A stretch of 64,000 nucleotides of DNA from assembly GCA_016801885.1 (NCBI GenBank), contig CM028903.1, positions 922,860 to 986,859 on the forward strand, read 5' to 3'. The DNA comes from Toxotes chatareus. Its lineage: Eukaryota > Chordata > Actinopteri > Toxotidae. Positions 1-12,418 of this stretch are shown piece after piece. A model generated the notes under the pieces. It did no database searches. It was not told the origin of the DNA and worked only from the letters and a program-made list of their open reading frames with translations. How positions within the stretch are numbered: the first letter of the stretch is position 1; each line of letters begins with the position of its first letter. The translations under genes and the position numbers were made by a program.

Positions 1-389
1 GAACGCCTGAGGCCAACCCTGAACCCTGAACCTGATTCTAATTCTGATTCTGGGCCACTAAAAAGCTCAGAGCAGGACTTTCAACTCTGTTCCTCTGTCT
101 GACATACAGGTAAAAATCCTGAGTTACACTATATATTTGTATTTTATTTGATCTTTATCTTATTTTATTTTCTATATTTCCAAATATGTATTTAATTTTA
201 TTCTTATTTTATTTTACACTTATCTTAAGTTTCTGTTTTTCTCCTAAAAATGTTCCTGAGGTGGAAAAAGGCTCTTGAACACAAACCCATCGTATCACCC
301 CAGCGATCAAACTGATGGTGTGTCAGACGAAACTTAACTTTCCTCCTAAAAGCTGGTGTAAGCTGTAAGAGCCCAGCTCTCCCGTCACG
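1..389. other. AT-rich single-copy stretch, nothing recognised
   Basis: This opening stretch has a short CCCTGAA-like repetition in the first 60 bases and a T/A-rich patch at about 125-245. I see no coding signal, RNA gene or mobile element. The CCCTGAA repetition is not the vertebrate telomere word. Confidence 0.5.
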
Positions 390-540
390 GAGCACTTCCT
401 CTGGAGCAGTGGGGGGTTGTGAGGGTGAGGGAGAGCAAAGCTACGTTTTCACTCACCCAGTTTTATTCACTGGACGTGGAATCAAACCAGAAACCTTCTG
501 GTCTCGAGCCCACTTCAGTGACCTTTAGGAAAGCGCTGCC
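390..540 (-). mobile_element. tRNA-derived SINE head, degraded
   Basis: Read on the minus strand, the sequence starts with GGCAGCG at 534-540 and has a weak A-box-like TTCCTAAAGG at 524-533. It has a clear RNA polymerase III B box, GGTTTGATTCC, at 478-488. The segment 'ACCAGAAGGTTTCTGGTTTGATTCC' (split here as ACCAGAAGGTTTCTGG and TTTGATTCC) and the following text through CCCCCCACTGCTCC (about 400-415) closely resemble, from memory, a tRNA-derived SINE common in teleosts. In that SINE the tRNA-like head is followed by a body containing 'CCCCCAACTGCTCC'. The head is mutated in the A box, so transcription is unlikely. No target-site duplication was identified, and the family name is not assigned. 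Confidence 0.65.
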
Positions 541-1282
541 CGTCTCAGAGAAATGTCAGGTTACTGTGGCAGGAGGCTCTGACGCTGCAGGTCACTGTGA
601 CTCAGTTCATGTATTAATATACTTAGGTTATAAATATAGACACAGTGAGACATCAGCAGGAGACATCCTGCACAGTGACAGTGGAATGTGAACGAGTCCT
701 CTGGGTTTAATGCAGGTTCGTTATGAAAATGTCTCTCACTGTGTTCCCTCTGCACTGCTCAGCTGAGGATACTGCTTTATATTATATTATATTCTGTTCT
801 GTTATTTTCAGTTACAGTTCTTCCCCTGAATTCGTCCAGACTCTGCAGTCCACAGCTCCTTCTGCCTCCTTCAGCATTCACACTGCACTTTTTCTGGACT
901 CTGCTCCAAAACTTTTGAACTTTAGAACAGTTGAATATTCATCGAAGCAGAGCAGAGAACGTGGAAAATCTCGGCTCCTCTGTTGATTCATTAGAATGAA
1001 CCCGACCCAGCAGCAGTGCTCGGCTCCTCCTGTTGTAAGTCTGCTGTTATCTGACTGGAGCGTCGGCTTCTCTCTCATTATAGCTGCTCTCATCCTGCAT
1101 CTGTACTTCTTATTATTCTGCTTGTGACCGTTCGACCTGTTCATGTCATTACTGTAATTCTGATTCAAAGCCCACACCTGCCATTACTGCGAGCACTCCG
1201 TCTCATTAGCAAACTCCTGTCACTGCCGCAGCAAATGACTTCTGATAGCAAAGTCTTCAATGAGACGCAGTGTCAGCGAGAG
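541..1282. other. single-copy stretch, nothing recognised
   Basis: Small open frames of 60-100 codons occur on both strands, overlap each other and show no recognisable domain. No RNA gene or repeat was seen beyond a short TATAT patch near 777-792. Confidence 0.5.
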
Positions 1283-1302
1283 GTGTGTGTGTGTGTGTGT
1301 GT
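1283..1302. repeat. (GT)10 microsatellite
   Basis: A perfect GT run sits in single-copy sequence. Confidence 0.97.
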
Positions 1303-1430
1303 AAGAAGTGTAAATGAACAAAGAAAGACAAATTGAACGTAAATATTTGAGTGTGTGGTGAGAGAATGAAGGAGAGGATGAAGTGTGTACGTACATGCAG
1401 GTTTGTTGCACACTTGGGGTCTCATTTCAG

Positions 1431-1433
<3 letters not shown>

Positions 1434-1469
<36 letters not shown>
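1434..1469. repeat. (GT)18 microsatellite
   Basis: A perfect GT run of about 36 bp. A looser CA-rich patch, in the opposite orientation, follows at about 1598-1643. Confidence 0.97.
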
Positions 1470-1472
<3 letters not shown>

Positions 1473-2865
1473 GAGATCTATGGCTACCTAATGGCCTATT
1501 TGTACGTCAGACTTGCTACTCGTTTCAAATGATTCAGTCAGAGCAAGAACCTAATGTGGCCATTAAGGCTGCATTAGTTTAAGTCACTGTCTCAAACACA
1601 CGCACACACGCACACAGAGTAACACATGCACACGCACACACACAGCTGTGTAACGGCTGACAGTGAGGTCGCCTTCAGGCCACTGAATCCTTCCAGAACC
1701 TGCTGTGGATTTCAGGCTGTTCACCTTTAAACGTCTTACTTCCTGCTTGTTATGTCAGATTTAACAGAGGACGCATGTTTTTTAAACCCATTCAAACAGG
1801 ATGACTCCTCTCCTGAGAAAGCAGGACTGTCAGACTGAGCCAAGGCCAACTGGAGCGGATCATATCTGACGTCTGCACAGTTTCATTGATTTTCATATTA
1901 TCTTGTGGTTAAAATGATCCACAGTTCAACAGTAACTCACCGATGTCCTGAGTGAAGCAGGGAGGGGCTGTGTGCAAACACTAAACTCGTGGCCATTAGT
2001 TTGAAACTATGATAAAATAACAATGATCCATCACACGTGTTCCAGCCAAGTGGACAGAGGACATTTTATAACAGCAACGTCTTAGTGTCAAATCCCACAA
2101 CCACACGTTAGAGGAGTGAGTCCTTATTAATCCCTGTGTGGGAATTAGGCGGCTGTACCCGTCCCACGTTGATGTTTAAACCACTCTCAGACCACATGTC
2201 TACACACACACGCCAACAGTGATGCATTCAGTTAAAGCTGAGTCTTATTTGTCACCGACATGCTCAGCCAATCAAGAGCTGAGAGATTTAGATGATTAGA
2301 TTATGTTCCAGAGACAAAAGAATCAAATCTGATTATCAAACTAAATTCAAATCTTATAAGCACAAACACCGGCAGCTCTGAAATGAAACGACTTACTGAA
2401 CAGCAGCCTGCCTCTTTAACAGGGAGGGGGGGGACGTCCTCTGCTCACAGGGCACCAAACAGCACTGGCGCTCATCCGGGTTCACATGCACGTCTTTGTG
2501 ATGTGCACACCCACGTACATCTGTCCAGGGGACGCTGCAGGCGTGTGTTAAACGTCCTCCAAGTTTGTCATTGGCTGAGCCAGCTGTCTGTCAAAGTCTG
2601 CCAAGATTTCCTGCACAGAGAGACAAAGAGAAAAGGGGATGAGTGGTGAGAGGAGAGAGGGGAAGGAAGGATGGAGGCAGATGAGTGGATAGATGCAGTG
2701 AGAGGACGACAGAGCAGCCAAATGGCAACTTGGCCGGTAAGGTGGCATGTCCCCTCCATCCGCTAAGAGCAGTCATCACTGGGGAGAGAGGACAGAGGAG
2801 AGAGACACTGACAGAGAGAAGGAAGGAAAGAAGAGACTGCATCATCAGGAAAAGTGTGGTTTATC
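1470..2865. other. single-copy stretch, purine-rich toward its end
   Basis: No exon, RNA gene or mobile element was recognised. From about 2610 the plus strand becomes increasingly GA-rich (GAGAGGACAGAGG-type text). This leads into the adjacent GACAGA array and may be its degenerate margin. Confidence 0.5.
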
Positions 2866-3342
2866 AGCGGCAGAGAGACAGAGCGGCAGAGAGACAGAGC
2901 GACAGAGACAGAGAGACAGAGCGGCAGAGAGACAGTGCAACAGAGACAGAGCGGCAGAGAGACAGTGCGACAGAGCGGCAGAGAGACAGAGACAGAGCGG
3001 CAGAGAGACAGAGCGGCAGAGACAGAGCGACAGAGACAGAGCGGCAGAGAGACAGAAAGACAGAGCGGCAGAGAGACAGAGACAGAGCGGCAGAGCGACA
3101 GAGACAGAGTGGCAGAGCGACAGAGAGGCAGAGAGACAGAGCGGCAGAGAGACAGAGCGACAGAGACAGAGCGACAGAGAGACAGAGCGGCAGAGCGACA
3201 GAGAGACAGAGACAGAGCGGCAGAGAGACAGAGAGGCAGAGAGACAGAGCGGCAGAAAGACAGAGAGACAGAGCGACAGAGACAGAGCGACAGAGAGACA
3301 GAGCGGCAGAGCGACAGAGACAGAGCGGCAGAGAGACAGAGA
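2866..3342. repeat. GACAGA / GCGGCAGA compound minisatellite
   Basis: About 477 bp are built from short blocks GACAGA, GAGACAGA, GCGACAGA and GCGGCAGA in irregular order. T is almost absent from the plus strand. TAA, TAG and TGA therefore cannot form, and all three plus frames stay open and read as Arg-Asp-Arg-Ala-Ala-Glu-Arg-Gln-like peptides. These frames are a composition artefact and not a gene. The block order shows no fixed higher-order period by eye. Confidence 0.95.
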
Positions 3343-5815
3343 TGTGAGTTTAAAAAGGAAGCGATTCAGCAGCAGTTCATTCATCAGTCAGTGTCAGGCA
3401 GCAGCATCACACTCTATGTGACTGACACAGTAGGACCACACAAGAGTGAGGTGTGGTCCGGCCTGTCCACGCCCTCTGTCCCCTTCATCAGCCGGGTCAG
3501 TAAGTGGAGACGTGCAGGACACATCAGATCTAAGCGTCTGAGCTAACTATTTCCAGCCGTACATGGAAGCACAATGAGAAGCATCACAGGTGAAAGCATC
3601 AGTGAGAGCTGATCCTCTGCAGCCTCACCGTCAAAACAACTGGTAAAATGAAAAAGCCTAAAAATAACGTGTCACAGGGAAACTGCTGAAAAACAGATGC
3701 TGTTGTTCTGAAGTGTTTTAAAGCCACAGTTACCAACAGATGGATCCTGTCTGAGCTGCTTCATCCAAACTGTATGAATGAGAACTGACACACAGAAGGA
3801 GGAAAAGAGGAGACGTGGTTAACGCTAACGCTCTGGTCTGAAAATGTTCTTTCATTTTTGTTTATGGAAATCATCAGCACAGATGGAAGACATCTTTCAC
3901 CAATAAGAGCTCGGCTCAAAAAAAGAGATTAGATCCGTACATACGCACTAAATTCAGGAAAGGCTTTTGATTTGTCTCTAACTTTGTCCAAAGTCTCCAC
4001 AGAGACTCACTGTTGTCAAACTGCCAGAGAAACTGGTGTCTGTGGACGAGCCCGCGGGAGTGAAGACGGACGACCTGCAGCAAAGCTGATCACCAAATAT
4101 AAAGTATGCACAGAAACTATAACGATGCTTCAAAGTCCCGTAACAAACAGCAGCAAACGTGTCCTCTGTCACACGTCGTCTCCCAGATGTTGCCGACTGT
4201 CTGTACATAACATGTCTGTACTGACAAACTCAGTCCTCATGCTCAGACTTTAAAAACCTGGAATTGAAACCGTGCAGCGACAGATTCTCCTGATCAGCCC
4301 GGGACAGCAGGTAATACACCTGTATGTAGGAGCATTTGAAAGATGTGTGTTTATATGGCAGGCATCATATAATGAAATTTGCATTGTGGGTAATGTAAGA
4401 TGTGTCATGGTTTTGGAGCTTGACCCACACTAACAGAGTGAAGAGAGAGTAAAGGTCAGGATATTTCAGGATCTGATGGGTCGATTCTGACCTTTCTGTA
4501 TGAGTCTGTCTCGTGTAAATCCATAAAAGTAAAACACTAAACCGCCGGCTCGCTTTGTAAACATCTCCGATCAGATCAGCAGCAACAGAGAGCAGTTATC
4601 GGACCGACAGGAGAGGATTGATCTGCTCTCAGATCAGTGTGCGCTCTGGCTGCAGCTGCAGCAGTTCCCTGCTGGTTGCAAACAGTTTGCAGGTAAACAG
4701 TTGACCCTGTCTGATGGTTGTCAAAGCTCAACATGACGGTAAAACTGTGGAGAACAAACAGAGGTGAGCTGCAGACCTCAGGGAGGGACGGCACCACACA
4801 GAGGGTGGGAGGTCGGAACTGTTTCTCTCTGCAGCCCTTTCCACTCTGTCCCATCTGCATCTCTGCAGCCTCTGCCTTTGTCTTTCTCCGTCCCCACTGA
4901 GAAACCCAACATTCAGTCTCCCACTGAGACATATGGGAGATGAGCTTGGCCCACTCCCTAAACTGTTTCCACAGTTATAAAAAGATCCATGGAGAGTGGA
5001 GAGGAGAAGACTAAATGGGTGAGTGCAGGAAATTGTCTGGGTTTCTAAGCACATTTTCTGGCTGGGAACTGTCAGCTCCTGCTGCCCTGACTCAAATCAG
5101 CCCAGCCTGACAACTGCACACCGGTCTCCGTCCTCTGCTTTGTCCACTGTCCTCCTTTCTGCCCATCTCTAGGGACTCCGGTCATTAAAGGAAAAACCAG
5201 CTCCTAAAATCCAGTAAAAACAGCAATTGATTTTGTAAGTTGCATTTCTGAGTCGACATACTTGCTGTTCCCTGTGGGTACCTGCCAGAAGCAGAAAACA
5301 TGCTGTCACATCCAAATGTTTCCCGCAGCTACAACTGAGTGTGAACGCAAGAAAAAGTTTCAGTTATCTGAAAGTTCAGCGGGAAACGTCAGATTTCGGT
5401 GTCAGCACCTGGCTGATCTTCAGCACTCACACAGAACAGAGGGAAGTCAGTGGGAGAGGAAGAGAAAAAGTGGACTCTTTGTCTTTCCGTCCACTGATGA
5501 AGTCAGTGAAGTCAGGCTCCACCTGGCAGTTTGAGTGAAGGTGAGAACAGAACAGTGACTGTGATCATCATCACACACTGACTCCATCCAGTGTAAGAAG
5601 TTTGGGGCATTTTATTATCACACCTAACTCAAAGTGTCCTTCTTCAGTGTTGATTTGATTTCATCTACGTGTCCTGTTTAAAACAGGTTCAGTTCTACAA
5701 AATAACTTGATTTCGTGCACGTCCTTAAACAGGATCATGGCGGTTAGTGATGCTACAGTCTGTCAACATTTTCTAAAAGCAGCAGATGAAATAGACGGAT
5801 AGCTCTGCTCCAATC
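3343..5815. other. single-copy stretch, nothing recognised
   Basis: About 2.5 kb hold only short overlapping open frames on both strands (up to 118 codons on the minus strand at 4576-4932). None has a recognisable domain or convincing splice boundaries. The segment at 4384-4402 (GCATTGTGGGTAATGTAAG) resembles words often seen in fish intergenic DNA, but I cannot assign it. Confidence 0.45.
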
Positions 5816-7769
5816 TGGCAACCTCACGCAGCGTTCTTACCTTTATTCTGCACCAAATCACCGTCCTCTGAATTTGACAGGACCTGAAGTCGGAACACTT
5901 ACACTCCTCTCCCTCTTTGTTTGCAGCTTTCTCTCGTCTCTATATCTTTCAGTGCAAACTCACATCAATCTAACCTGGCAACCCTGCTCCGCCCTGGAAA
6001 AAAAGAACTTCCCCTGCTCCAAATAATTCCTCTTTTCTGTGCCCTATTACCTGTTTTTTTCTCTAATGGCTCCAAATATCCCTGAGGTCAAACATACAAG
6101 AGTCAAACCTGGCAACTCCACACCGCGTGAATAACTCCTGTCATCAGACTCCAGAAGGAAATAACCTCCTTCTGCGGCTGATAGTATTTGAAGTGGCAAC
6201 ACAGAAAGCAGTTTTAACTTCAACTTGCAAACCTCGCTTCAACCTGGCAACCGTAACCCTCTCTGCTTTCTCCAAAATCAGGTGACCTGGTTTATTTTCC
6301 CCTCGCTCTACCTGATGGTTCCATCTGTTTCTGCAGCCTGGCACATTCACACTGTGTTAATAAAACCCTACCTCTGCCATCATGCATCAGACAGCCTCCT
6401 TGTAGAGTTATCATCAAACTGGCAACCCTCATCCGATCTGGCAACAAAAGCCATTCTCGCTCTCCCTGGTCTCCAGCCTGATATCACTGCTCTGTGTGGA
6501 GGCTCGAAATATTTTCAGGGTCACATGAAACAGTAATCACACCCAGCAACTCCACAGTGTGTCCAACATCAAAATAACGTGTCCTCTGAGGTTTGTGTTC
6601 AACATGGCAACACAGACACCGCCCCCTCTATCTGTTAACATGTAAACAGCTCGTAAAGCGTCCATCACTGCGGCAGGTTAGACACGTTTACATGGACGAC
6701 GACGAACCTGATAACCAGTCTGACCTGAGCCCACTTCATGTACATTTAAACCCTGAGACCACAAGAAATTCATTTCTAAACAATTCAGTAACTCTGTCAC
6801 AGACAGATCTGTTTCTGATGCTGGCAGGTAAACACACCCCACCTGTGCCCGTCACCACTCTGTGCTGAGTTTTTGCATCCACGGGAAAGAAAACTATAAA
6901 TTCAGACAGAGGAGACACAGGTGACCTGGTTTTCCTCTCTGCTGTGGCTCATGTGGGCCGCTGTGGAGCTGGACGAGCAAATCCTGGAAGAACCTGTTTC
7001 AAAAAATACACTGCAGGCACATCCCAGCTTGCTATACTTCCACAAGACACAAGGAAGTGGAGGTTATTATATAATAAGTCTCTGGAGGATGAGTAAAGCT
7101 GTAGGAGCAGGACTGAATGGAGAGTGACCACCTGTAAGTGATCCTCACTATCCCAGATCAAAGATAAAAAAGAGGACAGTCGTTCACTCTGACTGAAAAT
7201 AAGAGTTCATAAAAATAATTCTGACCTGGAAACCAGAACTTTCCGATGTCATAACATAAGGTAAAAATCAAACCTACAAATGTCCACGCAGCATCCGCCT
7301 GTCGACTGTCTCCACGTCTAAAAAGTCCAGCTGACTGTTTCATCCCAGCTTGTTCTCCCTTCATCCTGCTCAGCCTCCCACCACTTCTCCAAACTCCTTC
7401 ACTCTTATGATGTTTCGCTGTAATAAAATAAAATAAAACTAAATAAAATAAAATAAATCAATCCAATAAAAAATTAATTAAAATCACTCCAACCTGGCAA
7501 CGAACATCTGAAAAAACCCCCTGACTTGAATTTGATGGTATGAAACTAACACCACGACCTTTTCACCGGATCAACATCGTAACTATCAACCCCCCCCCCA
7601 ATCTTAAAACTCACTCTAACATGGAAACTTACGCTCTGCATCAAACTGAACCACTTCACATCTGAAGAGTCTGACATGGCAACAGGAGTCTTTCCACTGT
7701 GCTTCATCCAAATCCACCTCCAACATGGCAACTCTGCTGTGCTTGTAAACCTCCCTGCAACCTGGCAAC
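5816..7769 (+). repeat. dispersed one-strand cluster of TGGCAAC words
   Basis: Twelve exact TGGCAAC heptamers lie on the plus strand, starting at 5816, 5976, 6110, 6194, 6245, 6420, 6439, 6605, 7495, 7677, 7726 and 7763. Most are preceded by AAC or AAT plus C or A, giving an extended core of roughly CAACCTGGCAACYCT. Near misses occur at about 6543 (CAGCAAC) and 7621 (ATGGAAAC). Some of the early spacings are 134-135 bp. The sequence between cores is only vaguely similar. This could be an old, decayed tandem repeat or a cluster of protein-binding half-sites. GGCAAC is an RFX X-box half-site and TGGCA is an NFI half-site. No gene was recognised here. Confidence 0.7.
7421..7483. repeat. (AAAAT)n-like A-rich microsatellite
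   Basis: Degenerate AAAAT/AAATA units run on the plus strand. This could be the A-rich tail of an undetected retroelement, but no recognisable body adjoins it. Confidence 0.85.
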
Positions 7770-9181
7770 CACAGCAGGTGCAGTGCTTCGTGGTGAGATA
7801 AGCTGAGGACCAACTCTCCTCACCCTGCTCGTATCACTGCAGCCACAACGTGCACAAAGTGTGTGCCTTTTACTCTGTGTGTGTCTGTGTGTGTGTGACT
7901 GAAGTTCAGCACTGCAGAAATCAGTTTCCTGAGGTGAAAATCAAAGGAGATTTTTCTTTCCACCTCTTCATCTTTCACACTGTCACTTAGCTCCAATCAA
8001 AGCCCGACTCTCCACCAGTGACACACTGACAGTGTGTGGGACGGAGGAAAGAGTGGGACATCGTTGTACAGCCATGAAGTCCTCAGAGGTCCGGTGGAGG
8101 GATGGGACAACAAAATGTCACTTTATGGATGATGGACGTTTCTTTCCCATTCCCCACAAACAGTCCCGTCTGTCTTCTCTTTCAGTGACCACGCCTTCAA
8201 ACTGTGTGTGTGTTTAAGTAAAGGCCTTCAGTCCAGAGTGACACCTGTCTCACACCTGTCTCACAGTGAACACGCATCAGTTAGTGCTGTCGCACCAGAA
8301 GAGCACAGGATGGAAAACAGTGTGTGTGTGTGTCTGTCTGTGTGAGTATCCAAGCACTCATCGTCATGGAAACCTCCAGTTGATTACAACCCCCAATAAC
8401 CATATGGCTTTGGTTTGTAGTGATGGAACAACATAACTGATAACTGATAACCTGTGAGAGTGTGTGTGTGTTTATGCCTGTGTGCATCAGTAGTGTGTGT
8501 GTGTGTGTGTGTGTGAGGCTTCTGACCCCATCATCACACAATGACACCTCCATCCTTCAGCCTCCCTCTGGCTTTCTTTCTCTGTCACCAATCAATTCTC
8601 ATCGCTGTGGCGACCATGGAATCCAATTAGAGCAGCCTCGTCACAATGGCGCTGTGTGTGTGTGTGTGTGTGTGTGTCAAAGCTTTTACGGTGACCTTGA
8701 AGATGCATCAGGAAACAAAATCTGATCATTTAGAAGCTGCTGCTGCTTCACAGAGTGAAAGAATGAACTGAAGAAAAGTGGAAGGACAGAAGGAGAGAGG
8801 AAGAGGAGGAGGAGGAGGAAGCAGGAACCGTTACCGTCCTCTTCAAAGGGAGATGAACTGAGTAATATCAGTTTAATGTGCGTAGGTTCAGCCTAGCAGC
8901 TAACATGCTAACCTACATATAGCACCTTTAGCCAAGCGCTTCAGTGTAGAGTCTCGGTTTATAGCGTGGGTTCACACACACACTCAGGGAGGCGGCTGTT
9001 AGGTCTCAGCTTCCAGTGATGCCAGAACTGTCAGACTCAGCTCACGGTCACTGTGACACTGACAGAGGGCAACTTCATTCTCTTTTTCTTTGTTGTCACA
9101 ACTTTTTATTTTTCCAACAACAGCTATCACCCATTCACACTGATTAAGCATCTGAACTCGAACTGGATCCTGAACCCACAA
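7770..9181. other. single-copy stretch with several small GT repeats
   Basis: Perfect or near-perfect GT runs occur at 8493-8515 and 8653-8677, and shorter ones near 7873-7899, 8304-8318 and 8459-8471. The sequence between them (8340-8640) has little internal repetition and could be conserved noncoding DNA, but that cannot be tested here. A GCTAACATGCTAACC patch lies at about 8900-8914. Confidence 0.55.
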
Positions 9182-9223
9182 ACACACACACTTACATCCC
9201 ACCCACCTGGCCACACACACAGC

Positions 9224-9284
<61 letters not shown>

Positions 9285-9357
9285 CCCCACACACACACAG
9301 CCACACACACACACACAGCCACACACACACAGCCCCACACATACAGTCACACACACA

Positions 9358-9454
<97 letters not shown>

Positions 9455-9639
9455 CCCCACACACACAGCCCCACACACACAGTCACACACACACACAGCC
9501 CCACACACATAGTCACACACACACAGCCCCACACACATAGCCCCACACACACAGCCCCACACACACAGTCACACACACACACAGCCCCACACACACAGTC
9601 ACACACACACAGCCCCACACACACAGTCACACACACACA

Positions 9640-9696
<57 letters not shown>

Positions 9697-9734
9697 ACCC
9701 ACCTGGCCACACACACAGACACACACACACACAG

Positions 9735-9779
<45 letters not shown>

Positions 9780-10252
9780 CCCACCCACCTGGCCACACAC
9801 ACAGCCCCACACACACACACACACACACACACAGCCCCACACACACACAGCCACACACACACACACAGCCCCACACACACACAGCCCCACACACACACAG
9901 CCACACACACAGTCACACACACACATCCCCACACACACACACACACCCACCTGGCCACACACACAGCCCCACACACACAGTCACACACACACAGCCCCAC
10001 ACACACAGACACACACACACATACAGTCACACACACACAGCCCCACACACAAACACACACACACACACACACACACACTTACATCCCACCCACCTGGCCA
10101 CACACACAGTCACACACACACAGACACACACACACAGACACACACACACAGTCACACACACACAGACACACACACACAGTCACACACACACAGACACACA
10201 CACACAGTCACACACACACAGACACACACACACAGACACACACACAGACACA
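9182..10252. repeat. composite (CA)n array with CAGCCC, CAGTCA and CACCTGGCCA variants
   Basis: About 1.07 kb of CA repeat are interrupted by CAGCCCCACAC, CAGTCACAC and CAGACACAC variants. A distinctive non-CA cassette, CCCACCCACCTGGCCACAC, appears at about 9198, 9693, 9781 and 10086, with a shortened form at about 9946. The longest pure CA run within it is about 92 bp (9361-9452). A 411-codon plus frame (Thr-His rich) and the minus-strand Val-Cys frames are artefacts of the dinucleotide. Confidence 0.97.
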
Positions 10253-12418
10253 GCCACTAAGCTGCAGCGTCCTCCTTTTGAAGTCTGAGTCAGTTTTGTC
10301 ACAGAGCTAAAAATCCCATTATCAAAGAGCAGAGAGGGAAGAAGAAAGAGACACAGGAGGAAATAAAATGAACTCCGTCTCCTGTCTGAGCTCTCCTCTC
10401 TCTGCTCTTCATCAGAGTGATGAGGACGACCAGGCGACTGGGAGTGAAACAAAATGCTACGGTCTCACGGTCACATGATATGGATCTGCGGGTCAGTGTT
10501 TGTGACGTCCATCATCAGTCTGTGTCAAGGGGGACAGACACACTTCCATTTTCCAAAGAAATGATCAGTCCACACAGAATCTGAGACAAAGTGTGTCTGT
10601 CTGTCTCACGTCCTCTAACATGCTGAGAAACTCGGCCCTAATGCAGAGACTGCAGGCGGCAGTGGGACACAGGGGACGAGGAGCCTACGATGGCATCCTA
10701 CCTCAGGTGTGTCTGAACAGGTAGGAAGACTTTTGTCTCTGCGGTGGACCGACATGCTTTAAGACCTTCAGTGGGTCATTTGAAGGAAACTAAACCCATT
10801 TTAGTGTCTGACTGTGGAGGTTTGAATCTTCCTACTCATCAGTCCTCTACCTGAAGAGGACAGGGAGGACACTGAACGTGGAAACACGAATTTAAGAGTG
10901 AATCATTGAATGAAAGGTAAAACAAGGACAGCGTTTTCATGTGGAGGGAGCCGAGCAGAGCGAGGAGCATCTGAAGGACCCTTCATCTGAACAGAATTAA
11001 TGACAGGATCAACCGTCTGAGTCAGGGAAGCCGTCGCCGCCGCCGACGGAGGATAATGATCAGACTCGGCTGCTCAAAGCCTCCGTGGCTCCTCGTGGTC
11101 CTTCCTCCTCCTCCTCCTCTCTCTCTCGGTTTCTTTCATCAAAGGGAAAACTCCTGTCATCGTCTTCTTCTCTGTCTTCTCTCCAGCTTCCCCAGCTGTT
11201 TGGTCTCTTCAGTGTCTCTCTCTCTCCCTCTGTCACTTCTTTCTCTCTTATCCTCTCACTGATTTCTGCCCTTTCATTCCTCTTTTTTTTACACTCCTTT
11301 CCTCAAGTGTTTCTCGTTCACCTCATGAGGATCTTTGTCTTCACCATGGTAAATATGCCAAGCTCATTATTAGGTTCTGAAATAATGTTAGAACATGAAT
11401 GTGACGACACAGAGTCAGTGTAAGCAGTTAAGGCTGAGGTGTCAGTGTGATAAATCTGCATTAGACTGTTGCTGCAGCACAGAGACACTGAAGCTTCAGC
11501 TGCTTACGTTTGAGCATCTTTGGTCTTAGAAGGTTGTAAAACTGTAAAAAGGACAAACGATGATAAACTTGGCAGCAGATGCACTCAGTGCACCTGCCGT
11601 ACACTTTCTGCTCCAAAAACTCCACGGCCTGCTGACACTCACCGATCGATGCACTTCTCCACTCCACCAAAAAGACCAAAGGACTCAGGTGTGACCCCAC
11701 AGCCTCAGGTCTCAGGTCTGAATCCAGACGAGGAACCTTACTCTTTCAGCTGCTCAGGGTGACGCCTGCAGCACTTTATTCATCACAATCAAGAAAAACT
11801 GTCATTTAAAGTCGTGTGAGTCAGTCTGTCTGCCATGTCGTGAAATCAGAGCGTGTAATGTTACCTCACAGAGAGAGAACCACTCATGTTACTGTCACCA
11901 GACTGTCTGGCTGCTGGTCACTGAGGCTCTGCCTCATGATTTTCTTTCCTAATGAAAAACAGAATGCAGAGTGGTCCATCAGTGAATTCAGACATCATCA
12001 CTGTGGGTAACAGGAAGCTCATTACCTCCAACACTCCAGACCTTAAACATGAGAATGCACCATCTGTCAATCATCTAATCACCTAGAAAACATATCAGTC
12101 AGTCTCCTCCACTCAGAGGTCCTCTCTCAGGCTCACTGGTCTTTAACTGGGATTTTTAAACTGGAAAACAAACCAGTTGTATGAAAACAAATTTCCACCA
12201 AAATCAGTTAGAGATTAACCTGAGAAGAGAAACAGGTCTACCAGCTGCACAGTCAACATTTATTTCATGATGATTAATAGAAACTTTACTCCAGCAACTA
12301 CAATAATGATGCTGTTATATTTATTATCTCAGCTCTCACTGTTGATCTGAAACATCAGCAGCTGCTCTGCTGTTATAACAGCCATTAGTCCATAAACTGA
12401 AAACACCTGTGCTGCACC
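10253..12418. other. single-copy stretch with a CT-rich patch
   Basis: A pyrimidine-rich segment lies at about 11096-11310 on the plus strand. Nothing coding is recognised. The small frames at 11056-11423 fall in that CT-rich patch and read as Ser/Leu/Pro-rich low complexity. Confidence 0.5.

Noticed and set aside
14..60. Telomere-like CCCTGAACCCTG text at the window start
   Set aside because: The unit is CCCTGAA, not CCCTAA, and extends for only a few copies.
2685..3546. 220-230-codon Arg/Asp/Glu/Gln frames resembling RNA-binding RD/RE domains
   Set aside because: All three plus frames are open through a T-poor minisatellite, so the charged repeat reflects base composition.
9053..10288. 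411-codon Thr-His frame on the plus strand and Val-Cys frames on the minus strand
   Set aside because: Both strands and several frames are open only because CA repeats contain no stop codon. There is no unique domain.
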